A stretch of DNA of 64,000 bases, taken from assembly GCA_934254585.1 (NCBI GenBank), contig CAKQLF010000005.1, positions 45,122 to 109,121 of the forward strand, in the 5' to 3' direction. Shown piece by piece: positions 42,823 through 51,266 of this stretch. Under the pieces are notes generated by a model, which saw only the letters and a list, made by a program, of their open reading frames with translations, made no database searches and was not told where the DNA came from. Each line of letters opens with the position of its first letter. Position 1 is the first letter of the stretch. Both the position numbers and the translations under genes were made by a program. The stretch is from an uncultured Alphaproteobacteria bacterium. GTDB lineage: Bacteria; Pseudomonadota; Alphaproteobacteria; RF32; CAG-239.

Positions 42823-43647
42823 ATGGCTGTTGAACAACTTATGGCCGGTAAAAAAGGCTTGATTATGGGCCTTGCCAATGACAAATCTATTGCTTGGGGT
42901 ATTGCACAAGCTTTAAACGCCCACGGGGCGCAACTCGCAATTTCATATCAAAATGAAATGTTGGAAAAAAGAGTTAAACCTTTGGCCGAGCAATTAAACA
43001 ACCCGATGTTGATTAAATGCGACGTATCGGATTCTGCTTCGGTTGAAGCTTGTTTTAAAGAATTAGGTGAAAAATGGGGTAAAATTGACTTTGTTGTTCA
43101 CGCTATTGCTTTTTCGGATAAAGACCAATTACGCGGCCGTACGATTGACACCACATTGGATAACTTTACAATGACAATGCACATTTCCTGCTATTCATTC
43201 TTGGAAGCTTGCCGTTGCGCATCTCCGATTATGAATGAGGGTGGCTCTATTGTGACTCTGACATATTTAGGTTCGGAACGCGTATTGCCAAACTACAACA
43301 TTATGGGTGTGGCTAAAGCCGCCTTAGAAGCTTCGGTGCGTTATGCTGCTGTGGATATGGGTAAGCAGGGCGTTCGTGTAAATGCTATTTCTTCCGGCCC
43401 GATTAAAACTTTGGCTGCGGCAGGTATTGGTGATTTCCGCACAATTTTGCGTTGGAATGAATTAAACGCTCCGCTGCAACGCAACGTTCATCAAAACGAA
43501 GTAGGAAATATGGCCTTGAGTTTGCTTTCTGATTTGGGCTCAGCCGTTACCGGTGAAGTTTTACACGTTGACTGCGGTTATAATACCATTGCTATGGTTA
43601 ATATTGATAACGCGGCCGAAAGTGCTGAAGTTCTTAATGAATTTTAA
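42823..43647 (+). CDS. fabI: Enoyl-ACP reductase FabI
   Basis: 274 aa short-chain dehydrogenase. Reduces trans-2-enoyl-ACP with NAD(P)H in the last elongation step. GLANDKSIAWGIAQAL nucleotide loop, TYLGSERVLPNYNIMGVAKA with the Tyr-x6-Lys catalytic pair, and the C-terminal GEVLHVDCGYNTIAM. FabI is the triclosan target. Monocistronic, with a terminator after. Confidence 0.96.
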   Translation: MAVEQLMAGKKGLIMGLANDKSIAWGIAQALNAHGAQLAISYQNEMLEKRVKPLAEQLNNPMLIKCDVSDSASVEACFKELGEKWGKIDFVVHAIAFSDKDQLRGRTIDTTLDNFTMTMHISCYSFLEACRCASPIMNEGGSIVTLTYLGSERVLPNYNIMGVAKAALEASVRYAAVDMGKQGVRVNAISSGPIKTLAAAGIGDFRTILRWNELNAPLQRNVHQNEVGNMALSLLSDLGSAVTGEVLHVDCGYNTIAMVNIDNAAESAEVLNEF

Positions 43648-43663
43648 GCTGTAAAATATCAAT

Positions 43664-43701
43664 AAAAAAAGTCCTCAATTTTTCATTGGTGGGCTTTTTT
43701 T
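43664..43701 (+). terminator. Intrinsic terminator of fabI
   Basis: AAAAAAAGTCC with GGGCTTTTTTT, plus inner CAAT/ATTG pairs. Confidence 0.82.
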
Positions 43702-43754
43702 ATTGTAATAATGGTAAAAATATTCTAATCTTTGAGGCAAAGGGTGGAGAGTAG

Positions 43755-44519
43755 ATGGTTAAAATATCGGCTTATATTGTTACGTTAAATGAAGAAAAAC
43801 GCTTAGCTAAAACTTTGCAGGCGTTGAAAAAAGTTGCTGATGAAATTTTTGTAATTGACAGCGGCAGCACGGATAAAACCCAAAAAATTGCTGAAAAATA
43901 CGGGGCTAAATTTTTGTTCCATAAATGGAAGAATATTTCCGCGCAAAAGCATTATGGACAGGAACTTTGTAATAATGATTGGGTGTTATCTTTAGATGCC
44001 GATGAAGTTTTGTCGCCGGAGCTGATTGCTGAAATCAAAGATAAAATGAAGAGCCCGACTGCCGATGCCTATAAAATGAAAATTTGCGATATGCTTCCGG
44101 GAGACAAAAAACCTCGTCTGTTGGCTAAAACATATAATCAAGTGCGCCTGTATAATCGTAAAAAGAGCAATATGCCTGATGATTTAACGCACGACAGAGT
44201 TGTTGTTGGCGAAGGCGCGGTGGTGGAGCAATTAGAGTCAAAAGTTTTTCATTATTCCTACGTTTCTCTAACTCAAACTTGGTTCAAGCTTAATATGTAT
44301 ACCGATGAGTTGGTTAAAACCGCCATCAAAGAAGGGCGTTACTATACACGTTTGCGTTTATATACGGAGTTTCCGCGTCAGTTTTTGGTGTATTATTTCA
44401 AGAAACGCTATTTTTTGTATGGAACTTGCGGATTTTGGATGGCAACAACCTACGCTTATTTCCGTTTTTTGAAAATAGCTAAGTGGTTTGAGTGGAAAGC
44501 CTTAAATTCTGTTAAATAA
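43755..44519 (+). CDS. Family 2 glycosyltransferase (WaaE/KdtX-like)
   Basis: 254 aa. GT-A fold: SAYIVTLNEEKRLAKTLQAL, EIFVIDSGSTDKT, and the metal-binding DADE in VLSLDADEVLSPEL. The C-terminal part (FPRQFLVYYFKKRYFLYGT) recalls the LPS-core glucosyltransferase WaaE/KdtX group. Acts at the cytoplasmic face of the inner membrane, probably on LPS core or another surface glycan. Shine-Dalgarno GGGTGGAGAG. Confidence 0.85.
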   Translation: MVKISAYIVTLNEEKRLAKTLQALKKVADEIFVIDSGSTDKTQKIAEKYGAKFLFHKWKNISAQKHYGQELCNNDWVLSLDADEVLSPELIAEIKDKMKSPTADAYKMKICDMLPGDKKPRLLAKTYNQVRLYNRKKSNMPDDLTHDRVVVGEGAVVEQLESKVFHYSYVSLTQTWFKLNMYTDELVKTAIKEGRYYTRLRLYTEFPRQFLVYYFKKRYFLYGTCGFWMATTYAYFRFLKIAKWFEWKALNSVK

Positions 44520-44537
44520 AAATGATATAAAAAAAAG

Positions 44538-44579
44538 AAAAAACATTCGCAAGAGTTTATAATCTTGGAATGTTTTTTT
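44538..44579. terminator. Bidirectional intrinsic terminator
   Basis: AAAAAACATTC and GAATGTTTTTT (11 bp) between the convergent glycosyltransferase and the small gene at 44585. Confidence 0.82.
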
Positions 44580-44584
44580 AATAT

Positions 44585-44944
44585 CTAACCGACATTGACC
44601 ATAGTCATTGTCATTGGATTAAAATAATGGTTGTCAATCAAGAGAAGTTTTCTCTCTCCGAAAAGCTCTCGAGAAACAAGAATGTCTTTATCCTCATAAC
44701 GGAGAAGCTTTCCAACCATCACCGGTCGCCAAATCATACAGTTCTTGCGAGTATCGACAACCTTCTTTGAACGAATGTCAAAGAACTTGCTGTCTTTCTC
44801 AAAACAAGGAATAAGATGCTTAATACCCTCGTTTTTGTAGTCATAGAGCTGAGGTCTTCTCAAAAGAGGAATACCTTCGGTGAGCTCAACAACAAACACA
44901 ATAGGATTATCACACTTGACAACAGAAAGATTGTTCTTAAACAT
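44585..44944 (-). CDS. Hypothetical protein, 119 aa
   Basis: Not recognised. Predicted beta-rich and soluble (PIVFVVELTEGIPLLRRPQ, GERKLLLIDNHYFNP). The ATG is preceded only by an AT-rich stretch with no Shine-Dalgarno, as for the neighbour at 45125. Isolated between terminators. Its 180-bp upstream spacer holds the terminator of the next gene and nothing else clear. Confidence 0.55.
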   Translation of the reverse strand: MFKNNLSVVKCDNPIVFVVELTEGIPLLRRPQLYDYKNEGIKHLIPCFEKDSKFFDIRSKKVVDTRKNCMIWRPVMVGKLLRYEDKDILVSRELFGERKLLLIDNHYFNPMTMTMVNVG

Positions 44945-45062
44945 AATAAAAATAATTTAAGTAAATAATTAAATAGTGCTTTATATATACAGTTTTTTGT
45001 GTTTTTTGTCAAGAACTATTTTCGACTTATTTAAATTTTTTTTGCTAATCAATGTTTATTTA

Positions 45063-45101
45063 TAAAAAAGTCGCTAATTTCTTTACAGAAAAAAGCGACT
45101 T
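45063..45101 (-). terminator. Intrinsic terminator
   Basis: Minus strand AAGTCGCT/AGCGACTT arms (8 bp) and a T-run; ends the gene at 45125. Confidence 0.8.
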
Positions 45102-45124
45102 ATTGTTGTTACATCAAGCTAAAA

Positions 45125-45433
45125 TTAATTAGCCTTGCGCGAAATTCCGAAACCATTGTTCTCCAAACTACACCTCTCACTCTGAATAATTAAAGCCTGA
45201 GCTTCAGAGAGTGAATAACCCTGACCAAGATGAAAGTCAATCAGTGTCTGGCGGTAGCTGTCTATTGACTTACGGGCTTCACGAGCATTAAACTCTTTCT
45301 GAAAAAGGGCAGCCTTGCGACCGAGAGCTTTTTCTTCCGGAGTCAATGGACGATCAGTAACAATAGCACGCATAGAGTTCAATACTTCTACAAAATTCTC
45401 ACTGGTAACGACGGTATTATACATATTATTCAT
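45125..45433 (-). CDS. Hypothetical helical protein, 102 aa
   Basis: Not recognised. Helical and charged: RPLTPEEKALGRKAALFQKE, then YRQTLIDFHLGQGYSLSEAQ. A second ATG three codons in is an alternative start; neither has a ribosome site. Its own terminator follows. Together with 44585 it looks like a lineage-specific pair. Confidence 0.55.
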   Translation of the reverse strand: MNNMYNTVVTSENFVEVLNSMRAIVTDRPLTPEEKALGRKAALFQKEFNAREARKSIDSYRQTLIDFHLGQGYSLSEAQALIIQSERCSLENNGFGISRKAN

Positions 45434-45603
45434 ATATACAAAGTTTTAAAAAATTAAACATAATGATATTTTATCACTTACATTTATATCATTTTTACCG
45501 ACTTTTGTCAATATTGATTATGTGACTTTCTAAAAAAAATGTTGTAATTGTTGTGGTGTCTGCTAATATCAAGAAACAGAAATAAATAACAGAGCTCTTA
45601 AAG

Positions 45604-46443
45604 ATGGAAAAATCTCAAAAAAAATTAGGAATTATTGCCGGCGGCACCGGACTGCCGAAAATGCTGATAGATTATTGTTTAGATACCGGACGTGAATTTT
45701 ATGTTTTGGCAATTGAAGGGAATGCGGATAAGGCAATTTTTACCCCGATGATTCCGCATAAATGGATTCGCATAGGTCAGGCCGGAACCGGTTTTAAGAC
45801 TTTTGCCGATGAAAAGGTGGAAGAAGTTGTGATGATAGGCACAATTCATCGTCCGACATTGTCTGAGTTGGTTCCGGATTTTCGTACGGCGGCTTTTTTT
45901 GCTAAAATCGGTATGAAAGCTCTGGGCGATGATGGTATTTTACGCGCTTTGGTTAAAGAGATTGAATCTGAAAATATGCGTGTTGTCGGTATTCACGAAG
46001 TTATGCCTGAATTACTTGCCAAAGAAGGGGTGTTGACCAAACACAAACCGGATAAACAGGCCGAAGCCGATATTGCACGAGGAGTCGAAGTGGCAATGGC
46101 TTTGGGGCGATTAGATGTCGGACAGTCCGTGATTGTGCAACAAGGTTTGGTTTTGGGCGTTGAAGGAATTGAAGGTACCGATGAGTTGGTGCGCCGTTGC
46201 GGCGGTTATAAACGCAAAGGTGCGGCGGGGTTATTGGTAAAACTTCGCAAACCGCAACAGGATTTGCGTATAGACTTACCGACTATAGGTACTCGCACTA
46301 TTGAAAATTTACATCAGGCCGGTTTCAGGGGATTGGCTGTGCACGCCGGCAATGCTTTAATGGTCAATGAAGAAGAAGTTGTGCAGTTGGCCGATAAATA
46401 TGGAATGTTTATAAAGGGAATAATTCCCGAGGAGAAAAAGTAA
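45604..46443 (+). CDS. lpxI: UDP-2,3-diacylglucosamine pyrophosphatase LpxI
   Basis: 279 aa. Hydrolyses UDP-2,3-diacyl-GlcN to lipid X; the alphaproteobacterial replacement for LpxH. N-terminal KKLGIIAGGTGLPKML, middle KIGMKALGDDGILRALVKEI, and the C-terminal LRIDLPTIGTRTIENLHQAG fold. Its stop overlaps the lpxB start (TAATG). Confidence 0.94.
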   Translation: MEKSQKKLGIIAGGTGLPKMLIDYCLDTGREFYVLAIEGNADKAIFTPMIPHKWIRIGQAGTGFKTFADEKVEEVVMIGTIHRPTLSELVPDFRTAAFFAKIGMKALGDDGILRALVKEIESENMRVVGIHEVMPELLAKEGVLTKHKPDKQAEADIARGVEVAMALGRLDVGQSVIVQQGLVLGVEGIEGTDELVRRCGGYKRKGAAGLLVKLRKPQQDLRIDLPTIGTRTIENLHQAGFRGLAVHAGNALMVNEEEVVQLADKYGMFIKGIIPEEKK

Positions 46444-47597
46444 TGAAATATTATCTTATTGCGGGAGAGCCGTCGGGCGATTCTTTGGGGGCTCGTTTAA
46501 TTCAGGCTTTGCGCCGTAAAGATAAAAAAGCCGAGTTCTATGGTGTCGGCGGTGAGTCTATGCAGGCCGAAGGTGTAAAGTCTTTGTTTAATATCAGTGA
46601 TTTGGCAGTTATGGGATTGGCTGAGGTTATTCCAAGCATTCCGCGTGTGTTGCGTCGAATTAAGGAAACCGTGGCAGATATTCAGCGTGTGCGCCCTGAT
46701 GTGGTGGTGACAATAGACAGTTGGAGTTTTTCGGCTCGGGTTCATAAAAAAATACGTCAGTTGAAACTTGAAATTCCGCAAGTCCACTATGTGGCACCGC
46801 AAGTTTGGGCGTGGAAAAAGAAGCGTGCTCGCACTATGTATAAATATATTGATTTATTGCTGACTTTGTTTCCGCAAGAGCCGCGATATTTTACACCATA
46901 TAATTTGCCTACTACCTTTGTCGGTCATCCGGTGATAGAAAGCGATGTCGTAAACGGGGTTAAAGGAGATTTCCGCAAACGTCATAACATTCCGGAAGAG
47001 AATCGGTTGTTTTTAGTTCTTCCGGGGTCGCGTCATAATGAAGTGGAACGTTTGTTGCCGACATTTTTAGATGTGGTGAAAAATTTGCACGAACGTTACA
47101 ATGATTTTTCCTTTGTTATACCAACTGTCAGCACTGTTTCGGCTCAGGTTAAAGAAATGGTTAAACAGTCCGGATTGCCCATCGAAATTGTGGAGGGAAC
47201 CAAAGAACGTCATGATGCATTTAAGAGCGGAGATGTGGCAATTGCCGCGTCGGGAACTGTGGCATTGGAATTGGCAATTGTAGATGTGCCGCACATTATT
47301 GCCTATAAAGTTCCTAAATTAACCGAATGGTTGGCGCGTCACTTTATTCATATCCAATTTGTTAATTTAAGCAATATTCTACTGGGAAAAGAAGTTGTTC
47401 CGGAGTTGTTGCAACAAGATTGCACCACGGAAAACATTTTGCATTATGTTGAGCAGTTTATGAAGCATAAACCGATATACAACGTACAAATGGACGGATT
47501 CGAACGTGTGCGCAAATTGTTGGGAATGGGACAGCAAACGCCAAGTGATAATGCCGCTGAGGCAATTATTAAAGCCATAAAAAATTACAAAAAATGA
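46443..47597 (+). CDS. lpxB: Lipid-A-disaccharide synthase
   Basis: 384 aa, GT-B glycosyltransferase family 19. Joins lipid X to UDP-diacyl-GlcN. AGEPSGDSLGARLIQALR, YVAPQVWAWKKKRA, VLPGSRHNEVERLLP and ASGTVALELAIVDVPHI are diagnostic. Coupled on both sides (1-nt overlap with lpxI, 4-nt overlap with comEC). Confidence 0.96.
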   Translation: MKYYLIAGEPSGDSLGARLIQALRRKDKKAEFYGVGGESMQAEGVKSLFNISDLAVMGLAEVIPSIPRVLRRIKETVADIQRVRPDVVVTIDSWSFSARVHKKIRQLKLEIPQVHYVAPQVWAWKKKRARTMYKYIDLLLTLFPQEPRYFTPYNLPTTFVGHPVIESDVVNGVKGDFRKRHNIPEENRLFLVLPGSRHNEVERLLPTFLDVVKNLHERYNDFSFVIPTVSTVSAQVKEMVKQSGLPIEIVEGTKERHDAFKSGDVAIAASGTVALELAIVDVPHIIAYKVPKLTEWLARHFIHIQFVNLSNILLGKEVVPELLQQDCTTENILHYVEQFMKHKPIYNVQMDGFERVRKLLGMGQQTPSDNAAEAIIKAIKNYKK

Positions 47598-49624
47598 GCG
47601 TTTTTAAAAACATAACAACGTATTTCAAAGAAAATTTTTACGCCGAACAGTCACGTTGGCTGATTTGGACGCCTTTTTTGTTTGGATTGGGAATTTCTCT
47701 TTATTTCTGCTTGCCTTATGAACCAAGCTATTGGTATAGCCTTGTGGTTTTTGAAATTACCTTGTTGCTGTTTTATGTGTTGCGCCGCCAAAATTTACAC
47801 ATATTGTTCTGGGCGATTTTGTTGGTGGAATTCGGATTTATGGACATTCAGTTGCAGACGATTTATAAAAGCCGCAAGGTGGAATTTACGTCCGAAACCA
47901 CACAATATTTTAAAGGTCAGGTGCAGGAAATCTCCTATAACGCCAAAGGGCGAAAAAGGCTTTTGTTGCAAAATGTTGAAAATTTTGACACATCGTTAAA
48001 GGGATATTATCGTTTGACGTTGGCCAACAAACAAACAGAAGAAATTAGGGAAGGCGACTGTGTCGAAACCGTCGCTTCGGTGTTTCCTCCTTCACCAATT
48101 CCGGTTAGCGAAGGCTATCAGTTGGACCGAAAATATTATTATCAAAGCATCAGCGGTATCGGTTATGCTTTAAGTGAGTTTTTTATTACGGATTGCGCGG
48201 TTGAACAAAAGAAGTCGTTTAAAATGCGGCTTAATGGATTTCGCGGGCAGGTAATGGAAGATGTGGCAAAGTCTTTGCCGGCAAGTGAAGCCGGTATCGT
48301 TGATGCGGTTTTGCTGGGCGAACAAAGTCGTATAGCGCAAAAACAAGTAGATAATTATCGAGATGCCGGATTGGCCCATTTTTTATCAGTATCCGGATTA
48401 CATTTAGGAACTATCGCCGGATTAGCGTTTTTTGTGTTTAGATTTTTATTGGCCCTGTTTCCTAGGTTGGCTCTGCGTTATGAAATTAAGAAAATAGCTG
48501 CCGCGGCGGCAATTCTGTTTAGTCTGCTCTATCTGTTAATTTCCGGAATGGCCATACCGGCGGAACGCGCGTTTATTATGACCTCAGTTGTTTTTTTAGG
48601 CATTATTTTTAATCGTCAGGCAATATCTATGCGAATGGTGAGTTTTGCCGGTTTGGTATTATTGATTTTTTCTCCGCAAGCATTTGTTTCGGTCAGTTTT
48701 CAGATGTCTTTTGCCGCTGTGTTTGCCTTGATAGCGTTTTATGAAAAGTACGCTTGCAAAATTATGGCTTGGTCGGTAAACAGAGGAATTTTCTTAAAGA
48801 TTTTTTTCTATTTAGCCGGCATTGTTATTTGTGATTTTGTGGCCAGTGTGGCTACAATGCCGTTTGCAATTTATCATTTTCATCGGGTTTCTGTTTATAC
48901 CAGTTTAGCCAATTTGTTGGCCGGTCCTTTAATCGGATTGTATTTAATGCCGACAATTTTAGTTTGTTTAGCGGCTTTACCATTTGGAATGATGTATTAT
49001 CCGCTCAAAGTGTTAGGGTATGGAGTAGGCTTGTTGAATCAGATTACGGATTATGTGGCAAATTTACCGCATAGTGTGGCCTATATTGATTCGCTATCGT
49101 TCGGGGCGTTTGTCGGCATTGTTTGCGGCGCATATTGGCTGTGCGCTTGGCAACGAAAATGGCGTTTATGGGGTTTGTTACCTGTGTTTATAGGTGTGAT
49201 TTCAATGTTTTGGAGCTTGCGTCCGGATATGGTTTTTGCGCCAAAAGGCGAGGGAATAGCTTTGCGTGACAAAAATGGAGAAATGCTGCTTATGCCGCTG
49301 AAAACTGATAATTGGACAGTTTCGGTTTGGCGCGAAAATTTGCATTTGAAAGACCTGAATAAAGAGCAAAAAGAAGAGTTGAAAGAAATTTTTGCCGGTC
49401 ACAAGACAAATTTGTCACAACTGGCATTAGAGTGCGATGAAAATAAGTGTGTGTATAAAAATGTTGTTACCTTTTCTAAGCAAGGAAATATTCAAATTGA
49501 AGGGAAAAATATTGACAACAATGTCGGAGGGTATATTTATATACAAGATAAAACAAAAGTTGTACCGTTACAATCTCAAAAAGGTTGTCGGCGGTGGCAG
49601 GTTTGCCAAAAAACGGGAGAATAA
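47594..49624 (+). CDS. comEC: ComEC/Rec2-family DNA-uptake channel, no nuclease domain
   Basis: 676 aa. N-terminal TM pair and OB-like DUF4131 region (about 20-190), then the polytopic Competence domain with FLSVSGLHLGTIAGL and LISGMAIPAERAFIMT. Family members move single-stranded DNA across the inner membrane during transformation. The C-terminal metallo-beta-lactamase domain is not recognisable: after the last TM only about 140 residues follow, without HxHxDH. Starts inside the lpxB stop (ATGA). Confidence 0.9.
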   Translation: MSVFKNITTYFKENFYAEQSRWLIWTPFLFGLGISLYFCLPYEPSYWYSLVVFEITLLLFYVLRRQNLHILFWAILLVEFGFMDIQLQTIYKSRKVEFTSETTQYFKGQVQEISYNAKGRKRLLLQNVENFDTSLKGYYRLTLANKQTEEIREGDCVETVASVFPPSPIPVSEGYQLDRKYYYQSISGIGYALSEFFITDCAVEQKKSFKMRLNGFRGQVMEDVAKSLPASEAGIVDAVLLGEQSRIAQKQVDNYRDAGLAHFLSVSGLHLGTIAGLAFFVFRFLLALFPRLALRYEIKKIAAAAAILFSLLYLLISGMAIPAERAFIMTSVVFLGIIFNRQAISMRMVSFAGLVLLIFSPQAFVSVSFQMSFAAVFALIAFYEKYACKIMAWSVNRGIFLKIFFYLAGIVICDFVASVATMPFAIYHFHRVSVYTSLANLLAGPLIGLYLMPTILVCLAALPFGMMYYPLKVLGYGVGLLNQITDYVANLPHSVAYIDSLSFGAFVGIVCGAYWLCAWQRKWRLWGLLPVFIGVISMFWSLRPDMVFAPKGEGIALRDKNGEMLLMPLKTDNWTVSVWRENLHLKDLNKEQKEELKEIFAGHKTNLSQLALECDENKCVYKNVVTFSKQGNIQIEGKNIDNNVGGYIYIQDKTKVVPLQSQKGCRRWQVCQKTGE

Positions 49625-49629
49625 CAAAA

Positions 49630-50400
49630 ATGACTGAAATGACTGATAAAAATTTGCAAACAGTGTTTGTTGCCGGTTTAAAGAACATCTTTAACTATAA
49701 AGACCGCGCTAGTAAGTATGATTATTGGGGGTTTCTGTTTGCCAACATTTTGGTTGCGATGTTGGCTATGGTTTTGATTTTGGGATTTGCCTTTGTTACG
49801 CCGATAATTTCTTCAATATTGTTGGTGGCATATTACGCATATTCAATTGTGGCTTTCTTTGCGGTTTTAGCATTGGTTGTTCGTCGACTGCATGATATCA
49901 ATCACAGCGGAAAAATATTATGGTTGATGTTGGGGCTGTTGGTTTCAGCGATAATGGGTGCGGCTTTGGGTATTCCTTTGTCTGATTTGGGTTATTCAAA
50001 AATCGGTATGAGTTTGTTTGTTGTGTCGTTTATTGCATTTGTGGCAATTTCTTTACGAGTTTTTGTAATATCAATGTATAGGGGGCAAAAAGAAGACAAT
50101 AAGTATGGCAAACCGGTGGAAGAAGCTGAGGATTATAACGATAAGGCAAATATTTATATTGTTTTGTACCTGGTAATAAAGTTTGTTTTTGGCGGTGTAA
50201 ATGTCTTTTTGAGCCAAACAGATGCCTCGAAAGAAATTTTAGAAGATGCGAGTTCCGAGTTGGCGCAGAATGTTGCGGAAAGCGAAGCGGCTGACAGTGA
50301 GAACGCAATTGAAAATGCAGGGAAAACAGAAGTAGAAAGCAAGAAAAAAGACATTTCTTTGGAAACTCCAAATGTTCCTTTGCATGAAAGTGCAGAATAA
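49630..50400 (+). CDS. DUF805-family inner-membrane protein
   Basis: 256 aa. FNYKDRASKYDYWGFLFANI and VVRRLHDINHSGKILWLML are the DUF805 hallmark motifs; four TM helices. A charged Glu/Ser/Ala tail of about 60 residues is an addition to the usual domain. ATG 49630 follows GGGAGAAT. Last gene of the lpxI-lpxB-comEC unit. Function of the family unknown. Confidence 0.85.
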   Translation: MTEMTDKNLQTVFVAGLKNIFNYKDRASKYDYWGFLFANILVAMLAMVLILGFAFVTPIISSILLVAYYAYSIVAFFAVLALVVRRLHDINHSGKILWLMLGLLVSAIMGAALGIPLSDLGYSKIGMSLFVVSFIAFVAISLRVFVISMYRGQKEDNKYGKPVEEAEDYNDKANIYIVLYLVIKFVFGGVNVFLSQTDASKEILEDASSELAQNVAESEAADSENAIENAGKTEVESKKKDISLETPNVPLHESAE

Positions 50401-50455
50401 TAAAAAAATGCTTGCAAAGAGTGATGTTTTACGTTTTAATGCAAGCATTGATTTT

Positions 50456-50529
50456 GCAGATGTAATTCAATGGTAGAATAGAAGCTTCCCAAGCTTATAA
50501 CGGGGGTTCGATTCCCCTCATCTGCTCCA
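50456..50529 (+). tRNA. tRNA-Gly (CCC)
   Basis: Acceptor GCAGATG/CATCTGC, discriminator T, encoded CCA (50527-50529). Anticodon loop TTCCCAA gives CCC. T-arm GGGGG-TTCGATT-CCCCT. The D-arm is AT-rich (ATTC/GAAT) and the anticodon stem has one A-G mismatch at its base, somewhat weak for a tRNA. Confidence 0.88.
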
Positions 50530-50984
50530 AAAAAAACAACGGCACCCGAAAGGGTGCTTTTTGTTTTTTTATAAGAGGGGAATCGAACCCTGAGAGGGCT
50601 TGAGGAAAAAATCTATCCGGTGGATAGATTTTTTATCGAAAAGGCGAAGATTGCCAAAGAGCAAGCCAGCGACAGCGAAGCGCGGCGATTTGATGCAATC
50701 AAGTTTTCCCCTCATCTGCTCCAAAAAAACAACGGCACCCGAAAGGGTGCTTTTTGTTTTTTTATAAGAGGGGAATCGAACCCTGAGAGGGCTTGAGGAA
50801 AAAATCTATCCGGTGGATAGATTTTTTATCGAAAAGGCGAAGATTGCCAAAGAGCAAGCCAGCGACAGCGAAGCGCGGCGATTTGATGCAATCAAGTCTT
50901 CCCCTCATCTGCTCCAAAAAAACAACGGCACCCAAAAGGGTGCTTTTTGTTTTTTTATAAGAGGGGAATCGAACCCTGAGGAAC
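50514..50984 (+). repeat. 193/194-bp tandem array built on the tRNA-Gly 3' end
   Basis: Units begin at 50514 (inside the tRNA), 50708 and 50901 (partial), each with CCCCTCATCTGCTCCA, the tRNA 3' half ending in CCA. Each then has a GCACCC/GGGTGC terminator (50542-50570, 50735-50763 and 50928-50956) and an inverted copy of the T-arm (GAGGGGAATCGAACCC). The two full units also carry a 13-bp palindrome, AAAAAATCTATCC/GGATAGATTTTTT. The units are nearly identical. A lone extra terminator follows at 50990-51009. No ORF, recombinase or CRISPR spacing is present. Confidence 0.9.
50542..50570 (+). terminator. tRNA-Gly(CCC) terminator (first of four)
   Basis: GCACCC, GAAA tetraloop, GGGTGC, then TTTTTGTTTTTTT. 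Copies stand at 50735, 50928 (loop AAAA) and, shortened with loop GACA, at 50990. Confidence 0.88.
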
Positions 50985-51010
50985 AACGGCACCCGACAGG
51001 GTGTTTTTTC

Positions 51011-51037
51011 TTTACTTTTCAAATCTAGTTTGATAAA
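51011..51037 (+). promoter_or_regulatory. Promoter candidate of family B leader, copy 2
   Basis: TTTACT (51011-51016), 15-bp spacer, GATAAA (51032-51037); same geometry as the copy at 20235-20261. The predicted start, 51044, opens the conserved GAAGAT block. Confidence 0.42.
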
Positions 51038-51043
51038 GTTTAC

Positions 51044-51236
51044 GAAGATGGTCAATAGTCCGTCTGGGGTGTGGAAACCTCTAGCATAAGCGTCTTTTAA
51101 ACAGACGATAATTAAGTTTGCCTTCTAGCGAAAGCTGGAAGGTAGCAAAATACGCTATATGTAATAGCTAATATGCTACACTATTTCTTATGCAATGGTT
51201 TCCAACTTCCAGCTGTCTCGTAGACAGCTATTTTTT
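51044..51236 (+). ncRNA. Structured pilin leader RNA with attenuator, family B copy 2
   Basis: Same architecture as 20269-20453 with different helix sequences: TGGAAACC (51072-51079) pairs with GGTTTCCA (51197-51204); GCATAAG (51084-51090) with CTTATGC (51187-51193); CGTCT/AGACG; CCTTCTAGC-GAAA-GCTGGAAGG (51121-51142); GTAGCA/TGCTAC (51142-51179). The alternative AGCTGGAAG (51133-51141) with CTTCCAGCT (51206-51214) overlaps terminator AGCTGTCT/AGACAGCT (51211-51229) plus T6. The unpaired GTCTGGGGTGT block is identical in both copies. Confidence 0.84.
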
Positions 51237-51266
51237 ATTGTAATTTCAATATGAAAGGAAGTCGTT

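Noticed and set aside
50708..50916. Extra tRNA-Gly genes or a CRISPR array in the repeats
   Set aside because: Repeat copies contain only the 3' half of the tRNA, so no cloverleaf forms; there are no short repeats with unique spacers and no cas genes.
50813..51028. 71-codon frame inside the tandem array
   Set aside because: Spans repeated hairpins and terminators and lacks a Shine-Dalgarno; it is a by-product of the repeat.
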